Of a stretch of 64,000 bases of DNA, positions 43,232-50,391 are shown one piece after another. Position 1 is the first letter of the stretch. Every line of letters begins with the position of its first letter. Origin of the DNA: SAR202 cluster bacterium (lineage in GTDB: Bacteria; Chloroflexota; Dehalococcoidia; Lucifugimonadales; Lucifugimonadaceae); NCBI GenBank assembly GCA_009392285.1, contig VFGU01000012.1:100045-164044 (forward strand). Reading direction: 5' to 3'. The position numbers and the translations under genes are program-made. The notes beneath the pieces were generated by a model that was not told the origin of the DNA, made no database searches, and saw nothing but the letters and a program-made list of their open reading frames with translations.

Positions 43232-44882
43232 GGTTTAGTTCCTCTTCTGCCATTTTGAAATCGTCTTTAGTATGCAACTCAATCCATCCGCCATCAAACT
43301 CCATAGAATTTATTTTTATTCCTTCTTTTATCATGAAATTTAATATATCTATTAATAAGCCTTCTGAAGTCCCCATCTTGTTCATTTTTGAAAAAGATTC
43401 CTTTAAATCTTTTATTCCTTTTGGTGAAAAATAAGCTACACCAATAAACTCTGCTTCTGCAGATTCTAAATCAAGATTTTTTCCAAGTTTTGAAACTTCA
43501 TACAATTCTGACATTCTTAATTGACGCCTATTGTTTGGAGATTTTTTTTCAGAATATGAAACTAATTCTAATTTTTTATCAACATTATGTTTGTGATATC
43601 TATAAGAAGAATCTACAGCAATTACTATATCTTCATTACTAGAAATTAGGCTTGAAACAATTTTTTCATTAAACAATATGTCCCCATATGTTATTAGAGT
43701 ATGTTCGCTTAAATATTTATCAGCTGACATAATTGAATGAAGCAATTTCTTCTCTTCTGGAAAATTAGACTCGATAAGTTTAGCACCAGAATTTTCAATA
43801 TCTTTGAATTTATCTAAATCGTTAACAATGATAACAATATCTTCTATTCCAACTTTTCTTAAAGTTTCAATTTGATGATGTGCAAGAGGTTTTCCAGAAA
43901 TACTTACGAGTGACCTTGGCTTTTCATCATCTGACTGATTTCCTGCAGATGCAATTATTGCAGATATATTGGTTGTTTTTTCCGAATCCCTCTCGAGTAT
44001 CTTGTCATAACCAACTGCAGCAAAAAGTTCTTTAACTGTAGCGATATTCTCGTCTGATTCCAAACTTCTTCCAGATTCAGAGATTAGGTTGGCAGTATCA
44101 AGCATAGATTGAAATGATGCTCTACTCAAATGATTTGCGTGAATTATTATATCTACCCCAAGATCTATTAACTCTTTATCAGAAATTGAATTATAAGTCG
44201 TAGGAACGGCTATTAAGTATGGTCTTCTTCCAATTTTTGAACACAATTGTTCATATTTAGGAATGAACTCTATTATTTCATCAGGAGTTTTTAATTTTGA
44301 GTGAATCATGATCCCATCCACCCCAGAATCAATATACTTTTCTGCCCTAGACATAGTTTCTTTCATGCCTAAACCCGCAATTAGGCTCTCGAGTCTAGCA
44401 ATTATCAAGAAATCAGAGGTAGACTTTGTCTCCATTCCAACCGATAATTTTTTAGAGAAAATGTCAGGGTCTTCCATGCCTGCTCCAACTGTTCCACCAA
44501 AACTATTTCTTTTAGGGAATATTTTATCTTCTACAATTACCGCTGAAACGCCTTGATTCTCTAATCTTTTTACTAGAAATCTAAAATTATCTTCATCTCC
44601 GCCAGTATCTCCATCAACTATCATTGGTTTGGTGGTTACATTTAATATTTCCTCGATAGTATGAAGTCTGCTTTCATTACTAACAATTGATGCATCTGGC
44701 AATCCCTTGCTTGCGGAGTCAGTAAGACTACTTTCCCATACAAAATCAAATGCAGATTTTTCAACAACTATTCCACTAAGACCGCTATGAGCTTCTAGCC
44801 CAATTGCATTTCCTTTTTTATCTAAAATTTTTTTAAGGGAAGAAATCCTGTCTCCAGGCAACTTCTTTGATTCAAAAGTCAT
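43221..44882 (-). CDS. pepM: PEP mutase fused to a MobA/PntC-like nucleotidyltransferase
   Basis: 553 aa, two domains. Residues 1 to about 290 are PEP phosphomutase, which makes phosphonopyruvate from PEP. The diagnostic EDKx5NS motif is VEDKIFPKRNS, after IVDGDTGGDEDNF; LEAHSGLSGIVVEKSAFDFV is near the N-terminus. From about residue 310 comes a GT-A-fold nucleotidyltransferase (ISAIIASAGNQSDDEKPRSL, LAHHQIETLRKVGIEDIVII, HTLITYGDILF, EFDGGWIELHTKDDF). This type (PntC/LicC-like) attaches CMP to phosphonates. The protein therefore starts the pathway and perhaps activates its product. Confidence 0.9.
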   Translation of the reverse strand: MTFESKKLPGDRISSLKKILDKKGNAIGLEAHSGLSGIVVEKSAFDFVWESSLTDSASKGLPDASIVSNESRLHTIEEILNVTTKPMIVDGDTGGDEDNFRFLVKRLENQGVSAVIVEDKIFPKRNSFGGTVGAGMEDPDIFSKKLSVGMETKSTSDFLIIARLESLIAGLGMKETMSRAEKYIDSGVDGIMIHSKLKTPDEIIEFIPKYEQLCSKIGRRPYLIAVPTTYNSISDKELIDLGVDIIIHANHLSRASFQSMLDTANLISESGRSLESDENIATVKELFAAVGYDKILERDSEKTTNISAIIASAGNQSDDEKPRSLVSISGKPLAHHQIETLRKVGIEDIVIIVNDLDKFKDIENSGAKLIESNFPEEKKLLHSIMSADKYLSEHTLITYGDILFNEKIVSSLISSNEDIVIAVDSSYRYHKHNVDKKLELVSYSEKKSPNNRRQLRMSELYEVSKLGKNLDLESAEAEFIGVAYFSPKGIKDLKESFSKMNKMGTSEGLLIDILNFMIKEGIKINSMEFDGGWIELHTKDDFKMAEEELNLEY

Positions 44883-44926
44883 ATAAAATAAAAACTAATA
44901 ATATTTTGGTTAAAATTCTAAGAGAA

Positions 44927-44932
44927 ATTATA
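44927..44932 (-). promoter_or_regulatory. Candidate -10 element for pepM
   Basis: TATAAT on the minus strand, 45 bp before the pepM ATG, in the 94-bp gap after the alcohol dehydrogenase gene. The -35 region is weak (TATCTT at 17 bp). It is a possible internal promoter for pepM-ppd-cytidylyltransferase. Confidence 0.35.
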
Positions 44933-44976
44933 CACACATTTAAACATAAAAGATAAAAATAGAAAGCCAAGTTAAC

Positions 44977-46128
44977 TTAAGAATTACTTATTCCATTTAT
45001 AGATCTTTTTATTATATTTTTTATATCTTCGATTTCAGCTTTTACTGGATTATTATTTGCTCTTGAAGTGTTAGTAGTTAAAGGCAAAATTCTGTCTAGA
45101 TTTTGCTCCAAATCTTTTTTATAAATTTGTAATTGTTTTCCAAAATTTATTCTTCCGAGTATATCTTCAATTTCATTAATTAATTCTTCTGAATCACCAT
45201 GATTTGTTGCCTGTAAAGTGTTTGTTAAGAACTTATCTTCTTCTATCGAATTAAATCTTATAGTCTCAATTAAAGTTAATCCGCACGCTAATCCATGAGG
45301 CATTCCTAACAATGCAGTTAGGGGGTATGAAATTGAATGGCATAGGGTAGTGTTGGCTTTAGATATCGACATTCCGCTTAAATAACTAGATATCAACATA
45401 GATAATTTTGAATCTTTATTTTTAGGATTATTAATAGCATTGGTTATATTATTTTTTAAGATTTGGTAGCCTAGTTTTGCAGATTTAATAGAAAATTTAT
45501 CTGCCTTTTTGCTCCATGTAGATTCCAATAATTGGCATAATGCATCAATGCTTGTTGATATTCTTATTTCATTTGGTAGTGTTAAAGACACCTCTGAATC
45601 TAAGATAATTACCCTATTTAATTTATTAGATACTATTGAATATTTTAATCCTTCTCCTTTATCCCAAATTGTCGAGAATTGAGTTGTCTCTGCGCCAGTT
45701 CCAGCTGTTGAAGGTACACAAATTATCTTAACTTTTTCATTTAATTTAGAATCGTTAGATTTTTTTAAGGCATCCATTGAAGTTTTTATGTTATTGCTTA
45801 ACATTAGAGAGAGGATTTTTGCAGTGTCTATAACACTTCCTCCTCCTAAGGCAATTAATATCATTTGATCTTTCTCTTGGTTTGCTTTCTTATATATTGG
45901 ATAAATCTCTTCTAATGATTTATCTACAGATTGGAAAGTAGGCTCTCCCCTTACTTCTAATACCTTTTCTGAATCGATATCTGATAAATATTTTTTACAA
46001 CTTTTACTAGTTATTATTACTGTTTTAGTTAAATTTTCTTGTAATTTTTTTTTATACTTGGACCATTCATTAATACCAATTCTTGCACTGGTACCATCCT
46101 TAATAAATTCGTCTATATTGACAGTCAT
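44977..46128 (-). CDS. Iron-type alcohol dehydrogenase, probable phosphonoacetaldehyde reductase
   Basis: 383 aa group III alcohol dehydrogenase. NAD(P) binding is in ILIALGGGSVIDTAKIL and VPSTAGTGAETTQFS; metal-binding residues are in TSIDALCQLLE, TTLCHSISYPL and LGMPHGLACGLTLI. Next to PEP mutase and Ppd it most plausibly reduces phosphonoacetaldehyde to 2-hydroxyethylphosphonate, as PhpC-type enzymes do. No PhnW-type transaminase for 2-aminoethylphosphonate is in the window, which supports the reductive branch. It lies 2 bp after the mannonate dehydratase gene and 94 bp before pepM. Confidence 0.82.
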   Translation of the reverse strand: MTVNIDEFIKDGTSARIGINEWSKYKKKLQENLTKTVIITSKSCKKYLSDIDSEKVLEVRGEPTFQSVDKSLEEIYPIYKKANQEKDQMILIALGGGSVIDTAKILSLMLSNNIKTSMDALKKSNDSKLNEKVKIICVPSTAGTGAETTQFSTIWDKGEGLKYSIVSNKLNRVIILDSEVSLTLPNEIRISTSIDALCQLLESTWSKKADKFSIKSAKLGYQILKNNITNAINNPKNKDSKLSMLISSYLSGMSISKANTTLCHSISYPLTALLGMPHGLACGLTLIETIRFNSIEEDKFLTNTLQATNHGDSEELINEIEDILGRINFGKQLQIYKKDLEQNLDRILPLTTNTSRANNNPVKAEIEDIKNIIKRSINGISNS

Positions 46129-46130
46129 AT

Positions 46131-47195
46131 TTATTCTTCTTCTTCGACTCTTTCAACTAAAGCCTTCATATACCCTATTGCAAATGCAGTTGGAATTCTA
46201 TTTGCCACACCATACTTTTCTTCTTTGTGATGCCAATGAGGATCTGTTGAGTTTCGGTCTGCAAGTGATCCCATTGTTGGATTATGATCAGGTATGATTA
46301 TTCCATCAAAATCAACTTCTTTTAGTACTTTTATAATCTTATACATATCCATATAACCATCGTCTAAGAAGGTTTCTTTAAAATGAGGAAGCGGTTTATC
46401 AACATTCCTAAAATGAATCTTGAATAATTTATTTTGATCTCCAAAATATTTTGCCATTTCAGTTACATTTTTTTCTGTCGTATCTCCGCCTTCAAGCCAA
46501 GTTCCTGCGCATAAGCAAATTCCTATATTAGGACTATCTGCAATTTCTAAAGCTCTTTGATATCCACTAAATGTGCTAAATATGCAACGAGGAACTCCGC
46601 CTAACTTTAACCCAGGAGGATCATCAGGATGAATCCCTATTTTTACTCCTGACTCTTCAATAGTTGGCTTAACAGCCTTGATGTAATATTCAAAATTTTC
46701 CCATAACTCCTCCTCAAAATATTCTCTTGAATGAGTTAGTTCTCCTTTTGAGATAGTTCTTGGTCCTTTTCGGTCGTTAAGATAAAAAGTTTCAGCATTT
46801 ACATTAAATGATCTTCCAAGGGCTCCTCCTCTTGTTGGCTCCTTTGCAGTACTCCAAACTCCACTGGCCATGTGTGCGTAAGTAGAATAAAAAATTCCTG
46901 CTTTACTCAAATCTCTAATATATTGTTTATAATCTTCTATTACCTGATCCCTATCATTTAAATTTAAAACTAAAGAATCATGATTATGTATACTTGAATT
47001 CCCAAATCCATATATTTTTAAGTCATGAGGCTCAAATATCTCTCTTTGCTTCATAAAAAAGTCGTAACTTGCTTCTCCTCTCCCTGCAAAAAGAGTCACA
47101 TAATCAAGCCCTAATTCTTTTATAAATGCAATGTCTTCTTCACTGGGGTTAGGACTTACTTGTGCAGCAATTTTTATTTTTGATTTATTTGTCAT
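46131..47195 (-). CDS. uxuA: Mannonate dehydratase-family enzyme
   Basis: 354 aa, second UxuA-family protein of the window. It has canonical GIHPDDPPGLKLGGVPR, the metal-ligand Cys in CLCAGTWLEGG, KIHFRNV, FLDDGYMDMYKI and a late IPDHNPTMG. It also contains VTLFAGRGEASYDF near the N-terminus. It keeps the HPDDPP motif that the paralogue at 193-1161 has changed. It is the first gene of the minus-strand run ending in the phosphonate cluster (2 bp to the alcohol dehydrogenase gene). Any link between uronate metabolism and phosphonates is unclear; shared transcription may be incidental. Confidence 0.78.
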   Translation of the reverse strand: MTNKSKIKIAAQVSPNPSEEDIAFIKELGLDYVTLFAGRGEASYDFFMKQREIFEPHDLKIYGFGNSSIHNHDSLVLNLNDRDQVIEDYKQYIRDLSKAGIFYSTYAHMASGVWSTAKEPTRGGALGRSFNVNAETFYLNDRKGPRTISKGELTHSREYFEEELWENFEYYIKAVKPTIEESGVKIGIHPDDPPGLKLGGVPRCIFSTFSGYQRALEIADSPNIGICLCAGTWLEGGDTTEKNVTEMAKYFGDQNKLFKIHFRNVDKPLPHFKETFLDDGYMDMYKIIKVLKEVDFDGIIIPDHNPTMGSLADRNSTDPHWHHKEEKYGVANRIPTAFAIGYMKALVERVEEEE

Positions 47196-47255
47196 TTTTA
47201 TTAAATAAATTATGAGTGATAAAATATTAATTAATTTTTATTTTGGGGGATATTT

Positions 47256-47840
47256 ATGAGAATTACAATCACATCTATATTATTTGTCCTGACGCTAGGA
47301 CTATTTGCCTGTGGCGGAGAAGACAGTTCGGACGTAGCTTTTACACAAATTAATCCATCAGAAAAGGTTTATACGTTAGAGGATTTGAAAAGTTTAGGCG
47401 TAAAAAAGGGGAAAACTTACAAGGTTAAGGATCTGCAAGATGCAGAAAGCGCATACTTTGTTTTTTACAAGAAACCTGGGGCAAAAGAAGCAATTGAATA
47501 CGAGATAAGATTTTATCCTAATCATGATTTAGCTATGTCGCCTGGGTTAGACATAGCTAAAGAAAGAGTTGGGCCATATGCTAAATTAAAGAAAGATGAA
47601 GCAACGTGGGCTGAAGGCTTGAAGGATGCTAGGCAGTGTGGTGGAGCAGGAGGAGGAGTTAGTGGTGGTGGAGTAGGTGCAGCCGGAGACCATGCAGTTG
47701 GAAGTTGTTCTTCGCCAAAATACAATGAATTTTTTGTTATAGGGAATATGATTGCATTATGCCAAGGTGAAAATGAAACTGAATCTAGAATTCATTGTGT
47801 TGACCTCCTTTCTTTGATCCAAGGCACTGAAGTTGAATGA
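47256..47840 (+). CDS. Lipoprotein of a three-member glycine-rich family (member B)
   Basis: 194 aa, no known family. Lipobox GLFAC19. Shared layout: VYTLEDLKSLGVKKGKTYKV, an EYEIRFYPNHDLAM strand block, TWAEGLKDARQCGGAG, a long Gly-rich segment (GGGVSGGGVGAAGDHAVGSC) with a cysteine at each end, and FFVIGNMIALCQG. Cys residues suggest a disulfide closing the Gly loop. A GGGGGAT ribosome site precedes the ATG. It overlaps the DUF805 gene by 8 bp; member C follows it. Confidence 0.75.
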   Translation: MRITITSILFVLTLGLFACGGEDSSDVAFTQINPSEKVYTLEDLKSLGVKKGKTYKVKDLQDAESAYFVFYKKPGAKEAIEYEIRFYPNHDLAMSPGLDIAKERVGPYAKLKKDEATWAEGLKDARQCGGAGGGVSGGGVGAAGDHAVGSCSSPKYNEFFVIGNMIALCQGENETESRIHCVDLLSLIQGTEVE

Positions 47841-48315
47841 TTTTTTCAAACAAATAAGAATAGTCTTATTTGAAAAAACTTTTGATTTTTCAGGCAGAGC
47901 TTCCAGGAAAGAGTATTGGAGTTTTTGGCTTTTTACACAATTAACGTCTTTAATTTTGTTAATCATGTCTCTTAGAGCAAAACCGTTAGTAATATTTTTT
48001 ATTATTTATATCTTAATACTTTTAATTCCCTCTATGGCTGTCACTGTAAGGAGATTGCATGATGTGAATAAGAGCGCTTTATGGCTTATTGGGTTTGCCC
48101 CTTTTGTTTTAATAGCATACATGTCAATTTTCTTGCTATCTTTGATTTCTCCAGGTAATCAAACTTCTGTGCAGATGGATATTTTCCAAATTTTTCTAAT
48201 TTTGACATATGTGTTTGGTATAGTTGCAACCGCATTGTGGTATTGCTTTCCAATATTTATGTTTTTAGTTCAAGAAGGCAACCAAGAAGAAAATCGTTTT
48301 GGTTCAAATAAATAA
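47833..48315 (+). CDS. DUF805 family membrane protein
   Basis: 160 aa. DUF805 features: TFDFSGRASRKEYWSFWLF near the N-terminus and VTVRRLHDVNKSALWLI in the middle, with four membrane segments. The family is of unknown function and common in bacteria. The C-terminus is EGNQEENRFGSNK, like the usual Gly-x-x-x-x-Asn-xx-Gly ending. It overlaps lipoprotein B by 8 bp and precedes lipoprotein C by 36 bp, so a three-gene unit is likely. Confidence 0.88.
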   Translation: MNDFFKQIRIVLFEKTFDFSGRASRKEYWSFWLFTQLTSLILLIMSLRAKPLVIFFIIYILILLIPSMAVTVRRLHDVNKSALWLIGFAPFVLIAYMSIFLLSLISPGNQTSVQMDIFQIFLILTYVFGIVATALWYCFPIFMFLVQEGNQEENRFGSNK

Positions 48316-48351
48316 AATTCTTAAAAAATGTAGAATAAGGAAATAATAAAA

Positions 48352-48930
48352 ATGAATAATATATATAAAACAATTTTAATAACTTTTAGCCTTATATTAA
48401 TTATAGGATGTTCTTCGGGTAACGATGATGCGCCTGTAGGAGTTGGAAAAATTGTCACTAGCGACGTAATTTATAGTTTGGATGATTTTACTGGATCTCC
48501 TGTTAAGTTTAAGAAATCAAAAGAATATTCTGTTGAGCAATTAACATATGCAAAACAAGTTTTCTTTGGATTCAGGAAATTTGAAGAGCCTGTAGATTAT
48601 GAAATTAGATTTTTTGACTCTCATGATGATGCCCTTAATGGTGAAACTCTAGTTAGAGAAAGGGCGGGAACGGAAGAAGAGATAAAACTTAAAAAAGACG
48701 AAGCTGTATTCACTGAAGGTTTGAAAGATGTTCGAGAATGTGTTGGTTCTGGTTCCCAAAGAGGTATGGGGGGTGATACTAGTGGAGGAGCCGGTGTAGG
48801 TGGTCATTGCTTAAATTCTAAGTATAAAAATTATGTGATTCAAGGCAACTTTATTCTCCTGTGTCATGGTATTGACCCAAAAGACTCTTTAGAAAACTGT
48901 GAAAAGTTATTGGCACTTTTAGAAAAATAA
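48352..48930 (+). CDS. Lipoprotein of a three-member glycine-rich family (member C)
   Basis: 192 aa. Lipobox LIIGC20. Layout as in members A and B: VIYSLDDFTGSPVKFKKSKE, VDYEIRFFDSHDDALNGE, AVFTEGLKDVRECVGSG, a Gly-rich loop (RGMGGDTSGGAGVGGHC) bounded by cysteines, and YVIQGNFILLCHG. Closest to member B, with both cysteine positions. Secreted role unknown. Confidence 0.75.
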   Translation: MNNIYKTILITFSLILIIGCSSGNDDAPVGVGKIVTSDVIYSLDDFTGSPVKFKKSKEYSVEQLTYAKQVFFGFRKFEEPVDYEIRFFDSHDDALNGETLVRERAGTEEEIKLKKDEAVFTEGLKDVRECVGSGSQRGMGGDTSGGAGVGGHCLNSKYKNYVIQGNFILLCHGIDPKDSLENCEKLLALLEK

Positions 48931-48941
48931 AGCCAAAAGTC

Positions 48942-48969
48942 TTGATCAAATCATCATTACGTGGATAAT
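48942..48969 (+). promoter_or_regulatory. Candidate promoter for the molybdenum hydroxylase operon
   Basis: TTGATC at 48942-48947, a 16-bp spacer, and GATAAT at 48964-48969. The first gene starts at 49030 with GGAGG at 49019-49023. Confidence 0.4.
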
Positions 48970-49029
48970 AACTATATGATTGGTAATTAATTGAAATTTC
49001 CATTTAAATTGAATTGACGGAGGTCACAT

Positions 49030-49893
49030 ATGCATCCATTTAATTATTATGCTCCAGAGACAATAAATGAGGCTACTGAGATACTGAAGAAATACGGTGA
49101 TAGGGCTAGGTGTCTTGCCGGCGGAACTGATGTGCTTGTTCAGGCTAGAGGAGAAAAGTTTGAACTTGATGCAATAGTTGATGTAAAAAAGATTCCTCAA
49201 CTTACAAAATTAGAATGGACTGATTCTCATTTGATTATTGGCGCAGCCACTCCTTGTCATGTTCTATATGAAGACTCTAAGGTTTGCGATTTATTCCCAG
49301 GCATAGTTGATTCAGCATTCTTAATTGGAGGTATTCAGATTCAGTCTAGAGCCAGCTTAGGAGGAAATTTATGTAATGCCTCTCCAAGCGCTGATGCAAT
49401 TTGCTCTTTAATTGTTCATGAAACTACCTGCGAAATTGCTGGACCTAATGGAACAAGAGAGATTCCAGTTGAAGATATGTGTACAGGACCAGGTAAGAAT
49501 GCATTAGAAAATGGAGAATTCTTAGTTTCTTTGAAGATACCATTAAAAAAAGGTGAGTTCTCTGCTTCTTACGAAAGATTTATTCCTAGGAATGAGATGG
49601 ATATAGCAGTAGCAGCAGTTGCATCATCTCTTGAATTAAGTAATGGAAAAGTTTCATCCTGTAGGGTTGCATTAGCTGCTGTGGGACCAACTCCAATATT
49701 TGCAAAAGAAGCTTCTGAATTATTAGTTGGTAAAGAGCCAACAGATGAAAATATAAAAAAAGTTTCTGAAAAGGCTAAGGACATTGCTAGTCCTATTGCT
49801 GATATGAGAGGAACAGTTGAACATAGAAAAGATTTAATTGAAGTTCTTACTAGAAGGACAATATCAAAAGCACTAGAAAGAGCAGGAGGATAA
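49030..49893 (+). CDS. Molybdenum hydroxylase FAD-binding subunit (CoxM-like)
   Basis: 287 aa FAD subunit of a xanthine dehydrogenase/CO dehydrogenase-family enzyme. It starts MHPFNYYAPETINEATEILK. FAD-binding motifs are ARCLAGGTDVLVQARGE and IQSRASLGGNLCNASPSADA, the usual AGGTxL and TxGGN blocks. The C-terminal domain is CO_deh_flav_C type. It lies 1 bp before the iron-sulfur subunit. It passes electrons from the Mo site, via 2Fe-2S centres and FAD, to an unknown acceptor. Confidence 0.92.
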   Translation: MHPFNYYAPETINEATEILKKYGDRARCLAGGTDVLVQARGEKFELDAIVDVKKIPQLTKLEWTDSHLIIGAATPCHVLYEDSKVCDLFPGIVDSAFLIGGIQIQSRASLGGNLCNASPSADAICSLIVHETTCEIAGPNGTREIPVEDMCTGPGKNALENGEFLVSLKIPLKKGEFSASYERFIPRNEMDIAVAAVASSLELSNGKVSSCRVALAAVGPTPIFAKEASELLVGKEPTDENIKKVSEKAKDIASPIADMRGTVEHRKDLIEVLTRRTISKALERAGG

Positions 49894-49894
49894 A

Positions 49895-50380
49895 ATGGCT
49901 GAGAATAAAGTAAAGAAGGTTGCAGTAAATACAACAATTAATGGGGAAGAGATGGATATACTTGTAGACCCATACGTAAGTCTTTTAGAAACACTACGAG
50001 AAGTGATTGGGATTACAGGAACCAAAGAAGGTTGCAATGACGGAAACTGTGGAGCCTGTACTGTTAACTTAGATGGAAGAATTGTAGATTCTTGTCTTGT
50101 TTTAGGAGTAGAGGTAGAAGGTAAAAATGTTGAAACAGTTGAAGGTATGGCAACTCCTGATGGCCTTCATCCTCTTCAGCAGGCATTTCTAGAAGAAGCT
50201 GCTCTGCAGTGTGGGATCTGTACTCCAGGTTTTCTTGTTTCAGCCAAAGCCCTACTAGATAATGAACCTGACCCCTCTGAAGAAAGAATAAGGCACTGGC
50301 TGGCAGGTAATTTATGCAGATGTACTGGTTATGACAAAATCGTGAAAGCAGTGTCTAAAGCTTCAAAGAAATCAAAGTAA
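49895..50380 (+). CDS. Molybdenum hydroxylase 2Fe-2S subunit (CoxS-like)
   Basis: 161 aa. Plant-type 2Fe-2S cluster GTKEGCNDGNCGACTVNLDG in the N-terminal domain (residues about 43-62) with a fourth Cys in VDSCLVLG. The second cluster has ALQCGICTPGFLVSAKALL and NLCRCTGYDKIVKAV. Normal length. Electron-transfer subunit between the Mo and FAD subunits. Confidence 0.95.
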   Translation: MAENKVKKVAVNTTINGEEMDILVDPYVSLLETLREVIGITGTKEGCNDGNCGACTVNLDGRIVDSCLVLGVEVEGKNVETVEGMATPDGLHPLQQAFLEEAALQCGICTPGFLVSAKALLDNEPDPSEERIRHWLAGNLCRCTGYDKIVKAVSKASKKSK

Positions 50381-50391
50381 AGGAGTAAGAA

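Noticed and set aside
41644-46128. tRNA-Val beside the phosphonate cluster considered as a genomic-island attachment site
   Set aside because: No direct repeat of the tRNA 3-prime end and no integrase gene seen; base composition looks like the neighbours.
49569-49937. 122 aa minus-strand ORF inside the FAD subunit gene
   Set aside because: Lies wholly opposite conserved coding sequence of the molybdenum hydroxylase operon; a shadow ORF.
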